Below are positions 17,121 through 25,445 of a stretch of 64,000 nt of DNA, one piece after another. Source of the stretch: Roseateles hydrophilus (lineage in GTDB: Bacteria; Pseudomonadota; Gammaproteobacteria; Burkholderiales; Burkholderiaceae_C). The position numbers were made by a program, and so were the translations under genes. The stretch lies in assembly GCF_026712245.1 (NCBI RefSeq), contig NZ_JAPPUY010000003.1, forward strand, positions 248,001 to 312,000. The letters are read 5' to 3'. Below the pieces are notes generated by a model. That model had not been told where the DNA came from, ran no database searches, and saw only the letters and a list, made by a program, of their open reading frames with translations. Positions within the stretch are counted from its first letter, which is position 1; every line of letters begins with the position of its first letter.

Positions 17121-19742
17121 TTGAAGACGCTGACCGCCGCTTGCCTGGTTTGGGGCATGACAGTCGCCGGCTTGACTGGTGCCGCTACCAATGACGATGT
17201 AGAGCGCCGTGCGCGCGACCTCGTCGGAGCGCTGACGCTGGACGAGAAGCTGGAGCAGTTGCTCAACGGCGCGCCGGCTGTTCCCCGGCTCGGCATCCCG
17301 GCCTACAACTGGTGGACGGAGTCGCTGCATGGGGCCTTCGGGCCGGGCGCCACGACCAACTTTCCGCAGCCCGTGGGCCTGGCTGCGAGCTTCAACGATC
17401 GGCTGATGCATGACGTGGCCAGCGCCATCAGCACCGAAGTGCAGGCCGTGTACGCGCTGGGGCGTGGCAAGCCCAATCCGCACCGGATGGGCGGCGCGCT
17501 GAACACCTGGTCGCCCAACATCAACATCTTCCGGGACCCGCGCTGGGGCCGCGGGCAGGAAACCTACGGGGAAGACCCCTTTCTGACCGCCCGCCTGGGC
17601 CAGGCCTTCGTGCAAGGCATGCAGGGCCCGGACCCGGCGCGGCCGCGGGTGATCGCCACACCCAAGCACTTCGCGGTGCACAGCGGGCCGGAGTCCACGC
17701 GGCACTCGGTGGACGTGTGGGTGTCGATGCAGGACCTGGAGGACACCTACCTGCCGGCCTTTCGCGCCGCGATGGTGGATGCGCAGGCGGGCTCCATCAT
17801 GTGCGCCTACAACCGCGTCAACGGTGAGCCAGCCTGCGCCAGCCGCAGCCTGCTGATGGATACCCTGCGCCGCGACTGGGGGTTCAAGGGCTATGTGGTG
17901 TCGGACTGCGATGCGGTCGTCGATATCCACGCGCACCACAAGTACGCCCCGGACGCCGCCGCAGGTGCTGCGTTGGCGCTGAGGCATGGCGTGGACAACG
18001 AGTGCAACGGCGCAACGCTGTCGCACACGCCGGGCCTGGGGGAACGCTATCGCCAGGCCTTGCAGCGCGGCTATGTGCGCGAGGCCGACATCGACACCGC
18101 GCTGCAGCGCCTGTTCGCCGCGCGCCTGCGGGTGGGCGACCTGCCCGGCGCCGTCAGCCGCGAGTTCCCCGCTGAGGCGTCCATCAACTCGACGGCGCAC
18201 CGTGCACTGGCGCTGCGCGCCGCCGTGGAAAGCCTGGTGCTGCTGAAGAACGACGGCACGCTGCCGCTGAAGGCCGCGGCCCGGGTGGCGGTGGTTGGGC
18301 CGCTGGCCGATGCGCGCCGGGTGATGCGGGGCAATTACTCATCGGCACAGACGGGGCCGACGCAGACCGTCCACGAAGCGCTGCGCCAGCTGCTGCCGGC
18401 CGCGCAGGTGACGCTGCTGCCGTTTGGCGCGTCCATCACCGACGGGGATGCTGTGCCGTCTTCGGTCTTCCTGACGCCCGACGGCCAGCCGGGACTGCAG
18501 GCCAGCTATCACCTGCTGCAGCACGGCTCGCCGCAGGCTGCAGGCCAGCGCCGCTACGAGCGCCAGGCGGCCGCCACGCATCGTGTGCCGGCGCTGGAAT
18601 CACGGCCGCAGGACATGTTGCCCACCGGGGCCATCGTGCGCACGGTGTGGACGGGCTTCTTCGTCGCGCCCGAGACCGGCACCTACCGCCTGGGCTTGGC
18701 CGGCGTGCAGGGCCGCCTGCGCGTGGACGGGCGCGATGTGTCGCTCGCCAAGCGGCCCACGCGCTGGGCCGAGCCTGTGGCGCTGACGCAGGTGGCGCTC
18801 AAGCGGGGCGAGCGCCATGCGCTGCGCTTCGAGACGGAGAGTGGCGTCAGCGCGCCGCCGGGCATGATGTGGAAGCGCGTCTCCACCCGGCCGCTGGCCG
18901 ATCTGCGCGCCGGCCTGCGCGAGGTCGACGTGGTGGTGGCCGTGACCGGCCTGACCTCGGACCTGGAAGGCGAGGAGATGCCCGTCAAGATCGAGGGCTT
19001 CTCCGGCGGCGATCGCACGTCGCTGGACCTGCCAGCCGATCAGCGGGCCTACCTGCAGGCTGCCGCGGCGGCGGGCAAGCCGCTGGTGGTGGTCAACCTC
19101 AGTGGCAGCGCGGTCAACCTGGCCTGGGCTGACCAGCATGCGGCGGCGGTGCTGCAGGCCTGGTATCCCGGCGAGGGCGGTGGCCAGGCCATCGCTCAGG
19201 TGCTGACGGGTGCCGCCAACCCGGCCGGGCGCTTGCCGGTCACGTTCTACCGCAGCGCTGCCGACCTGCCGTCCTTTGACGACTACCGCATGGCTGGGCG
19301 CACCTACCGCTTCTTCGACAAGCCGGTGGTCTACCCCTTCGGCCACGGGCTGAGCTACGCGAGCTTCCGCTACGACACACCGCAGGTGGCGCTGGAGGAT
19401 GACGGCCAGCGCCAGCGGCTGGTCGTGCGCACCGCCGTCACCAACCACAGTGCGCGCGATGGCGACGAGGTGGTGCAGCTCTACCTGACGCCGCCGCGCT
19501 TCGAGGGCGGGCCGCGCCTGGCGCTGCGGGCCTTCGAGCGGTTGCAGCTGCGGGCCGGCGAGCGGCGCGAACTGCGCTTCGAGCTCGGGCCGCGCGAGCT
19601 CAGCTTTGTGGACCGAGACGGCCAGCGTCTGGTCATGCCCGGCGACTACCGCCTGGCCGTGGGCGGCGGCCAGCCGGGCACCGGCGCCCCGGGCGCCAGC
19701 GCCGCCTTCACGATCACCCGTGCCCAAGCCCTGCCGCGCTGA
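17121..19742 (+). CDS. secreted GH3 beta-glycosidase with PA14 insert
   Basis: The 873-residue enzyme starts at TTG (17121), with AGAGGAG 7 bases upstream and a signal peptide immediately after. The in-frame alternative start is 45 bp earlier and lacks such a site. The GH3 barrel carries the nucleophile D262 in VVSDCDAV, with the NINIFRDPRWGRGQETYGEDP block typical of the beta-xylosidase/glucosidase branch. A PA14 carbohydrate-binding insert lies at about 455-600 and the C-terminus is a fibronectin-III-like domain (about 770-850). It probably trims xylo- or gluco-oligosaccharides in the periplasm. The esterase gene follows 38 bp later. Confidence 0.9.
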   Translation: MKTLTAACLVWGMTVAGLTGAATNDDVERRARDLVGALTLDEKLEQLLNGAPAVPRLGIPAYNWWTESLHGAFGPGATTNFPQPVGLAASFNDRLMHDVASAISTEVQAVYALGRGKPNPHRMGGALNTWSPNINIFRDPRWGRGQETYGEDPFLTARLGQAFVQGMQGPDPARPRVIATPKHFAVHSGPESTRHSVDVWVSMQDLEDTYLPAFRAAMVDAQAGSIMCAYNRVNGEPACASRSLLMDTLRRDWGFKGYVVSDCDAVVDIHAHHKYAPDAAAGAALALRHGVDNECNGATLSHTPGLGERYRQALQRGYVREADIDTALQRLFAARLRVGDLPGAVSREFPAEASINSTAHRALALRAAVESLVLLKNDGTLPLKAAARVAVVGPLADARRVMRGNYSSAQTGPTQTVHEALRQLLPAAQVTLLPFGASITDGDAVPSSVFLTPDGQPGLQASYHLLQHGSPQAAGQRRYERQAAATHRVPALESRPQDMLPTGAIVRTVWTGFFVAPETGTYRLGLAGVQGRLRVDGRDVSLAKRPTRWAEPVALTQVALKRGERHALRFETESGVSAPPGMMWKRVSTRPLADLRAGLREVDVVVAVTGLTSDLEGEEMPVKIEGFSGGDRTSLDLPADQRAYLQAAAAAGKPLVVVNLSGSAVNLAWADQHAAAVLQAWYPGEGGGQAIAQVLTGAANPAGRLPVTFYRSAADLPSFDDYRMAGRTYRFFDKPVVYPFGHGLSYASFRYDTPQVALEDDGQRQRLVVRTAVTNHSARDGDEVVQLYLTPPRFEGGPRLALRAFERLQLRAGERRELRFELGPRELSFVDRDGQRLVMPGDYRLAVGGGQPGTGAPGASAAFTITRAQALPR

Positions 19743-19780
19743 ACGCGGTGCCACCGGTGTCAACCTCAGGATTCCTGACC

Positions 19781-20698
19781 ATGCCCCAACTGCCCTTGCT
19801 GTTGTCCACGCTGCTGCTCATGTGTGCCCAGGCCTCCCAGGCCCAGGACGGCACGATCCGGCCGCTGGCGCCACCCACCGAGCCGCCGTCCATCGTGCTG
19901 GGCACCGGTGGCGTGGAACAGCAGCCCGCGCCGGAGAGCTGGTTCCACCAATGGGGCCAGCCCATGGTGCGCAACGTCAGCACGGCCACGCTGACGCCTT
20001 TCCTGCCTGCGCCCGGCAAGGCCAATGGCGCGGCCGTGTTGGTGGCACCCGGCGGCGGCTACCGCTGGCTGGCGATCAACCATGAAGGCTGGCAGGTGGC
20101 CCAGGCGCTGGCGGATCAGGGCATTGCCGCCTTCGTCCTCAAGTACAGGCTGCAGCCCACGCCGGCATCGCTGGACGGCTTCAAGCAGAGCATGGACCGC
20201 ATGTTTGCGGCGGTCGGTACGAGCGACGCCAATCCGCGCGCGCTGGTGCCCAACCTGGACAACCAGCTGGCTGATGCCGAGGCCGCGTACGCCCTCATCC
20301 TGTCGCGCGCCAAGGACTGGGGTGTGGATCCTCAGCGCCTGGGCATGGTGGGCTTCTCGGCAGGCGCGGGCCTCACGCTGCACAGCACGCTGAACTCCAA
20401 GACCATGAAGCTGGCCTTCATCGGCCCCATCTACGGCGGCATGGGGCCGGTAGCCGTGCCCAAGAACGCGCCGCCGATGTTCAACGTCATCGCCACGGAC
20501 GACTTCCTGTTCCGCGGCCAGACCGGCATCGTCAAGTCCTGGTTCGACGCCGGCCGGCCGGTGGAGTTCCACCTGTTTCAGAACGGCGGTCATGGCTTCG
20601 GGCTGGGCTATCCGGGCTACACCTCCAACGGCTGGTTCCCGCTGTTCACGCGCTGGCTGGACGTCAACGGCTTCCTCAAGCCGGCGGGCGCGAAGTAG
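19781..20698 (+). CDS. secreted alpha/beta-hydrolase esterase (acetylxylan-esterase-like)
   Basis: The 305-residue protein has a signal peptide (to about ASQA-Q). The oxyanion region is LVAPGGGYRWLAINHEG (about 90), the nucleophile elbow is GFSAGAGL, and a late His sits in NGGHGFGLG. The HGGG-like APGGGY motif and overall layout match esterases that deacetylate xylan oligosaccharides. The gene follows the GH3 glycosidase at 38 bp, so the pair probably acts together on decorated hemicellulose fragments. The exact ester is inferred from context. Confidence 0.85.
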   Translation: MPQLPLLLSTLLLMCAQASQAQDGTIRPLAPPTEPPSIVLGTGGVEQQPAPESWFHQWGQPMVRNVSTATLTPFLPAPGKANGAAVLVAPGGGYRWLAINHEGWQVAQALADQGIAAFVLKYRLQPTPASLDGFKQSMDRMFAAVGTSDANPRALVPNLDNQLADAEAAYALILSRAKDWGVDPQRLGMVGFSAGAGLTLHSTLNSKTMKLAFIGPIYGGMGPVAVPKNAPPMFNVIATDDFLFRGQTGIVKSWFDAGRPVEFHLFQNGGHGFGLGYPGYTSNGWFPLFTRWLDVNGFLKPAGAK

Positions 20699-20725
20699 GG
20701 CGCCTCGGCGCGCCCGGCCGCGTGC

Positions 20726-21529
20726 TCAGGGCTCGGTCGCGCGCACCAGCAGCAGTGCTGCCAGGCCGGCCAGCGCCAGTCGATCGTCGGCGTGCAGCCC
20801 GGGGCTCAGCCACACCGTGCCGCCGCCGCTGGTGGCCACGGCCGCAACGGTGCGGCCGTCGCGTTCGAACGCGTAACCGAGCGCCAGCCCGCGCACCGGC
20901 ATGGCGATCGGGCCTTGTGGGCCGGCCAGTTGCGTGAGGGGGGACAGCGTCAGCCGCTGGCCCAGGTCGTTCTCGGCCCAGCCGCTCAGCTGCGGGCCGG
21001 TGTCGGCCAGTGCGAGCCGCCAGCCGGGCTGGCCGGCCTTGGCGGGCTGGACGGTGCCGAGCACCTGGATGTTGCGCACGAAATCGGAGCCAACGTCGCT
21101 GGGCACGCCGAACCACCGGGTGATCCACGCGCGGCGTTCCTCGTCGATGCGTTGCACCAGCTGTACATCGGCCTCTGCGCCCTGGCCGTCGACCAGCGTG
21201 AGGCCGACCCGCTGCGTGGTGGTGCGCAGCGCTTCGTCGAAGCGCCGGCTGTACACGCCCAGCTCGACGCGGCTGCAGCCTTGCGGGCAGGCCTGCGTCT
21301 GCACCTGCTGGCGCTGGGTGAGTGCGCGGGTGGCGTAGTCGCCAAAGCGAAGCTCGCGGCCGGGCAGCCAGCCCTGGCGGCCAGCGACAGCCAGCGGCGT
21401 TGCCGTGGCCAGGGCGGGTGGGGGCTGCACCTGCACCGTCGTGACGGCGCAGGCCGTCAGCAGCAGCGCGGTAGACAGCACGGCGAGCATGCGGGCGAGT
21501 GGCGGCGAAGCGGGGGAGCGTCGGTTCAT
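20726..21529 (-). CDS. lipoprotein, unknown function
   Basis: The 267-residue protein has a lipoprotein signal (LLLTACAVT). Two cysteines (QACPQGC) follow at about residues 80-85. The remainder is of mixed alpha/beta character with no family I recognise. An internal ATG (21490) just before the hydrophobic core is an alternative start. It converges on the esterase gene. Confidence 0.72.
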   Translation of the reverse strand: MNRRSPASPPLARMLAVLSTALLLTACAVTTVQVQPPPALATATPLAVAGRQGWLPGRELRFGDYATRALTQRQQVQTQACPQGCSRVELGVYSRRFDEALRTTTQRVGLTLVDGQGAEADVQLVQRIDEERRAWITRWFGVPSDVGSDFVRNIQVLGTVQPAKAGQPGWRLALADTGPQLSGWAENDLGQRLTLSPLTQLAGPQGPIAMPVRGLALGYAFERDGRTVAAVATSGGGTVWLSPGLHADDRLALAGLAALLLVRATEP

Positions 21530-21671
21530 GCGGCGCAGCCTAGCGGCGGCCAGCGGCCGTGACGGAAGTCCTGCCGTCGGGCATGCGAGCGCTTCCCGGC
21601 GGGCCGGGCCGGACTTGACCACAATGCGGCGCCTGAACCTTTCCATCCCTCTGCACAGGAGATATGAGCCC

Positions 21672-22070
21672 ATGTTCAACCACATCATGGTCGGCAGCAA
21701 CGACATCGAGCGCAGCAAGCACTTTTATGACGCCGTGCTCGGCGTGCTGGGGGCACCGGCCGGCTTTGCGAACCAGGCGCCCAGCGGTCACCAGCGCGTG
21801 TTCTACCGCCACGCGGGTGGCAGCTTCGGCGTGAGCCAGCCCATCAACGGCGAGCCGGCCAGCCACGCCAACGGCGGCACCATCGGTTTCAAGTGCGAGT
21901 CGCCGGAGCAGGTCAAGACCTTCCACGACGTGGCCGTGGCCCATGGCGGCACGTCCATCGAAGCCCCGCCCGGCCTGCGCGAAGGCGCGCTGGGCGCCAT
22001 GCACCTGGCCTATGTGCGCGACCCCGACGGCAACAAGCTGTGCGCCGTCTACCGCGTGCCCAAGGACTGA
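21672..22070 (+). CDS. VOC-family (glyoxalase-like) protein
   Basis: The 132-residue protein is a single vicinal-oxygen-chelate unit starting MFNHIMVGSNDIERSKHFYDAVLG and ending YVRDPDGNKLCAVYR. The metal-site positions (H4, a mid-chain residue and a late acidic residue) are compatible with a dimeric VOC enzyme. It belongs to the broad glyoxalase/bleomycin-resistance group, and the substrate is not predictable. AGGAG precedes the ATG. Confidence 0.88.
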   Translation: MFNHIMVGSNDIERSKHFYDAVLGVLGAPAGFANQAPSGHQRVFYRHAGGSFGVSQPINGEPASHANGGTIGFKCESPEQVKTFHDVAVAHGGTSIEAPPGLREGALGAMHLAYVRDPDGNKLCAVYRVPKD

Positions 22071-22131
22071 TGCACCTCGTGCACGGCGCGTTGCTCAGCC
22101 CTGAAATCGCTCACTACCGAAAGGCACGGCC

Positions 22132-22446
22132 ATGGCCTGGTTGCTGCTCCTGATTGCCGGCCTGCTGGAAGTGGGCTGGGCCATCGGCCTGAAGTACACC
22201 GAGGGTTTCACGCGGCCCGTGCCCACGGTGTTGACCGTGGGCGCCATGGTCGCCAGCGTCGGCCTGCTGGGTGTGGCGATGAAGACCTTGCCGGTGGGCA
22301 CAGCCTATGCCGTGTGGGTGGGTGTGGGCGCCGTGGGCACGGCGGCGCTGGGCATGGTGCTGTTCAACGAGCCGGCCACGGTGGGCCGGCTGGTGAGCCT
22401 GGGCCTCATCGTGGCGGGCATCGTGGGTCTGAAGCTGGCGAGCTGA
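22132..22446 (+). CDS. sugE: SMR-family exporter, SugE/Gdx type
   Basis: The 104-residue, four-helix small multidrug resistance protein keeps the essential E13 ([20 protein letters not shown]), and its helix-1 G-W-A pattern marks the guanidinium-exporter (Gdx/SugE) branch rather than EmrE. It is predicted to be an antiparallel dimer exchanging guanidinium for protons. No convincing guanidine riboswitch is seen in the 61 bp upstream. Confidence 0.9.
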   Translation: MAWLLLLIAGLLEVGWAIGLKYTEGFTRPVPTVLTVGAMVASVGLLGVAMKTLPVGTAYAVWVGVGAVGTAALGMVLFNEPATVGRLVSLGLIVAGIVGLKLAS

Positions 22447-22487
22447 GCTCGCCGTGAGGGGGCCGCGCGCCGGCCCACCTCGATGCT

Positions 22488-24089
22488 TCAGCCGTGCTGC
22501 GCCGGCACGTTCCAGCGCCGGGTCACGTCGCCGCGGCCGTTGACGCTTTCCAGGTTGACGGCAAAGCCCCACAGCCGGCCGACATGGCGCAGCACTTCCT
22601 GGGCGCTGTCGTGCAGCGGGCGGTTGAGGTGCTGCTGGTGGCGCAGCGTGAGGGAGCGGTCGCCGCGCAGGTTGACGTTCCAGACCTGGATGTTGGGCTC
22701 GCGCGTGGAGAGGTCGTACTGGCGTGACAGCGCCTGGCGCAGGTGGCGGTAGCCGGTCTCGTCGTGGATGGCGGAGATCTCGTACTCGGCCTTGGCCTCG
22801 TCGTCGAGGATGGCGAAGAGCCGGAAATCGCGCATCACCTTGGGGCTCAGGTACTGGCCGATGAAGCTCTCGTCCTTGAAGTTGCGCATCGCGTGGTCCA
22901 GCGTAGGCAGCCAGTCGCTGCCGGCGATGTCGGGGAACCAGGCGCGGTCTTCGTCGGTGGGAGCCTCGCAGATGCGCTTGATGTCCGTGTACATCGCAAA
23001 GCCCAGCGCATACGGGTTCAGGTTGGCGCCCGGGTGCTGGTAGACGACGTTGGTGTGGGACTTGAGCCACTCGATCATCATGCCGTCGCTCAGGTAGCCA
23101 TCGTCATACATCTGGTTGAGCAGCCGGTGGTGCCAGAAGGTGGCCCAGCCCTCGTTCATGACCTGGGTCTGCCGCTGCGGGTAGAAGTACTGCGCGATCT
23201 TGCGGACGATGCGCACGATCTCGCGCTGCCAGGGCTCCAGCAGCGGCGCGTTCTTCTCGATGAAGTACAGCAGGTTCTCCTGCGGCTCGTCGGGGAAGCG
23301 GCGGCTTTCGGCGGCTTCGTCCGGCCGGTCGGGCTTCCTGGGCAGCGTGCGCCACAGGTCGTTGACCTGCATCTGCGCATGGTGCTCGCGGTCCTTCAGT
23401 CGCGCGCGTTCCTCGGCCAGCGAGAGCTTGGCCGGCCGGCGGTAGCGGTCCACGCCGTGGTTCATCAGCGCGTGGCAGCTGTCCAGCAGCGCCTCGACGG
23501 CATCCAGCCCGTGCCGCTCCTCGCACTCGGCCACGTAGTTCTTGGCGTAGACGAGGTAGTCGATGATGGACGACGCATCCGTCCACATGCGGAACAGGTA
23601 GTTGCCCTTGAAGAAGGAGTTATGCCCGTAGCAGGCGTGGGCGATGACCAGCGCCTGCATGGCCAGCGTGTTCTCCTCCATCAGGTAGGCGATGCAGGGG
23701 TCGGAGTTGATGACGATCTCGTAGGCCAGGCCCATCTGGCCGCGCTTGTAGTTGCGCTCGGTGGCGATGAACTCCTTGCCGTAGCTCCAGTGCCGGTAGT
23801 TCACCGGCATGCCGACCGACGCGTAGGCGTCCATCATCTGCTCGGAGGTGATGACCTCCAGCTGGTTGGCGTAGGTGTCCAGGCCGAAGCGGTCGGCGGT
23901 TTGCTTGATGACGGCGTGGTAGTCCTCGATGAGTTCGAAGGTCCAGTCGTTCGGGGAAGGCAGCGGCTGGCTGGGTCGCTGTTGCAGCGGCAGCATGCAG
24001 CGCAGCGGGTCGCGCTGTCGGCGTTCGGGCATGCCGGGCGGCGGCGTGGCCACGCGCTCGGCGTGGCGGCGGTCTTCCTTGCAGCTCAT
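22488..24089 (-). CDS. ycgB: SpoVR-family protein (YcgB)
   Basis: The 533-residue cytosolic protein is recognised by WTFELIEDYHAVI near the N-terminus, HACYGHNSFFKGNYLF and MNEGWATFWHH, all SpoVR hallmarks. Family function is poorly defined, although in enterobacteria it is tied to the PrkA/YeaH stress network. It is the last gene of the prkA-yeaH-spoVR operon and overlaps the yeaH stop by 4 bp. The N-terminal 35 residues before the conserved core are basic and variable. Confidence 0.93.
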   Translation of the reverse strand: MSCKEDRRHAERVATPPPGMPERRQRDPLRCMLPLQQRPSQPLPSPNDWTFELIEDYHAVIKQTADRFGLDTYANQLEVITSEQMMDAYASVGMPVNYRHWSYGKEFIATERNYKRGQMGLAYEIVINSDPCIAYLMEENTLAMQALVIAHACYGHNSFFKGNYLFRMWTDASSIIDYLVYAKNYVAECEERHGLDAVEALLDSCHALMNHGVDRYRRPAKLSLAEERARLKDREHHAQMQVNDLWRTLPRKPDRPDEAAESRRFPDEPQENLLYFIEKNAPLLEPWQREIVRIVRKIAQYFYPQRQTQVMNEGWATFWHHRLLNQMYDDGYLSDGMMIEWLKSHTNVVYQHPGANLNPYALGFAMYTDIKRICEAPTDEDRAWFPDIAGSDWLPTLDHAMRNFKDESFIGQYLSPKVMRDFRLFAILDDEAKAEYEISAIHDETGYRHLRQALSRQYDLSTREPNIQVWNVNLRGDRSLTLRHQQHLNRPLHDSAQEVLRHVGRLWGFAVNLESVNGRGDVTRRWNVPAQHG

Positions 24090-25369
24090 GATGTCGCGCC
24101 CTCCTTCTTGAACAGCTCACGGAAGACCGGGTAGATCTGCGAGGCCTCGACAGCCTTGCGCATCGCGAAGTGGCCGACGTCGTCCTGGAGCTTCAGGTAT
24201 TCCTCCCAGAGGTTCTGTTCGGGCTCGGCCACTTGCACGTAGGCGAAGTAGCGGCACAGCGGGAGGATCTTGTCGGCCAGCAGCTCGCGGCAGCGGCCAC
24301 TGTCGTGGTGCCAGTTGTCGCCGTCACTGGCCTGCGCGCCGTAGATGTTCCATTCGGTGGGCGAGTAGCGCTCGCGGATGATTTGCTCCATCAACACGAG
24401 CGCCGACGACACGACGGTGCCGCCGGTCTCGGTGGCGTGGAAGAAGTTCTGCTCGTCGACTTCCTGTGCCTGCGTGTGGTGGCGGATGAAGACGACGTCG
24501 ATCTTCTCGTAGTGCCGCGTGAGGAACAGGTACAGCAGGATGAAGAAGCGCTTGGCCAGGTCCTTGCGGCTCTCGTCCATGGAGCCGGACACGTCCATCA
24601 AGCAGAACATGACGGCGCGCGTCGTCGGCACCGGCACGCGCACGCGGGAGCGAAAGCGCAGGTCGATGGGGTCCAGGAAGGGGATGGCCTCCAGCCGGGC
24701 CTTCAGGTGGGCGATGCGCTCGCGCGTTTCCAGCAGCAGCCGGGGCGTCTCCGGGCGGTCTTCCTTCAGCAGCTCCTGCTCGCGGGCTTCAAGCTCATGC
24801 AGCTCGCGGCGCTTGTCCATGCCCAGCGCGATGCGCCGGCCCAGGGCGCCGCGCATGGAGCGCACCACGTGCAGGTTGGTGGGCGTGCCGTCGGACGAGA
24901 AGCCAGCGCGGTGGCTCTTCCACTCGGGTGTGTCGGCAAGCGTCGTGCGGGCGAGGTTGGGCAGGGCCAGGTCGTCGAAGAAGACCTGCATGAACTCTTC
25001 CTTGCTGAGGTGGAAGACGAAGTCGTCCTCACCCTCGCCCTGGTCGCTGGCTTCGCCGCTGCCACTGCCTTGCCCGCCTTGTCCACCTTTCGGCTTGGCG
25101 ATGCGGTCGCCCTTCACGTACTCCTGGTTGCCGGGCCGCACGACCTCGCGCACGCCACCGTCGCCATGGCCGAAGACGGGTTCGTTGAGATCCTTTTTCG
25201 GGATCGTCACGTTCTCGCCGCGCTCCATGTCGCGGATGCCTCGGCCGTCCACTGCGCGCTTCACGGCCTCGCGGATCTGCTCCTTGTGCCGACGCAGGAA
25301 GCGCTCGCGGTTGCCGATGGACTTGTTCTTGCCCGACAGCCGTCTATCGATGATTTGCTGAAGCGACAT
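24086..25369 (-). CDS. yeaH: YeaH/YhbH-family protein (DUF444)
   Basis: The 427-residue protein begins MSLQQIIDRRLSGKNKSIGNRERFLRRH. It has a charged N-terminal half with a Gly/Ser/Glu linker and a von Willebrand-A-like C-terminal half (VMFCLMDVSGSMDESRK, a MIDAS-type DxSxS). Members act with the PrkA kinase in starvation and stress responses. It sits between prkA (76-bp spacer with palindromes) and spoVR (4-bp overlap). Confidence 0.93.
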   Translation of the reverse strand: MSLQQIIDRRLSGKNKSIGNRERFLRRHKEQIREAVKRAVDGRGIRDMERGENVTIPKKDLNEPVFGHGDGGVREVVRPGNQEYVKGDRIAKPKGGQGGQGSGSGEASDQGEGEDDFVFHLSKEEFMQVFFDDLALPNLARTTLADTPEWKSHRAGFSSDGTPTNLHVVRSMRGALGRRIALGMDKRRELHELEAREQELLKEDRPETPRLLLETRERIAHLKARLEAIPFLDPIDLRFRSRVRVPVPTTRAVMFCLMDVSGSMDESRKDLAKRFFILLYLFLTRHYEKIDVVFIRHHTQAQEVDEQNFFHATETGGTVVSSALVLMEQIIRERYSPTEWNIYGAQASDGDNWHHDSGRCRELLADKILPLCRYFAYVQVAEPEQNLWEEYLKLQDDVGHFAMRKAVEASQIYPVFRELFKKEGATS

Positions 25370-25381
25370 CGCTACCTTTCA

Positions 25382-25429
25382 GCGGGCCGGCCCGCATCCC
25401 CTCGGGGGATCGGCCGACGTATTCGTCGG
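25382..25429. promoter_or_regulatory. three adjacent palindromes in the prkA-yeaH spacer
   Basis: The 76-bp intercistronic gap packs a perfect 14-bp palindrome (GCGGGCCGGCCCGC, 25382-25395), ATCCCC-TCG-GGGGAT (25396-25410) and CCGACG-TATT-CGTCGG (25414-25429). In RNA these give consecutive stem-loops. They could be processing or stability elements that set different levels of prkA and yeaH mRNA. There is no T-tract, so termination is less likely. Confidence 0.45.
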
Positions 25430-25445
25430 ACGAGGGGCCCATGTT

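Noticed and set aside
22071-22131. A possible guanidine riboswitch before sugE.
   Set aside because: There is one small hairpin and one ACGG, but not the paired ACGR-loop hairpins of the guanidine-II class nor other ykkC features.
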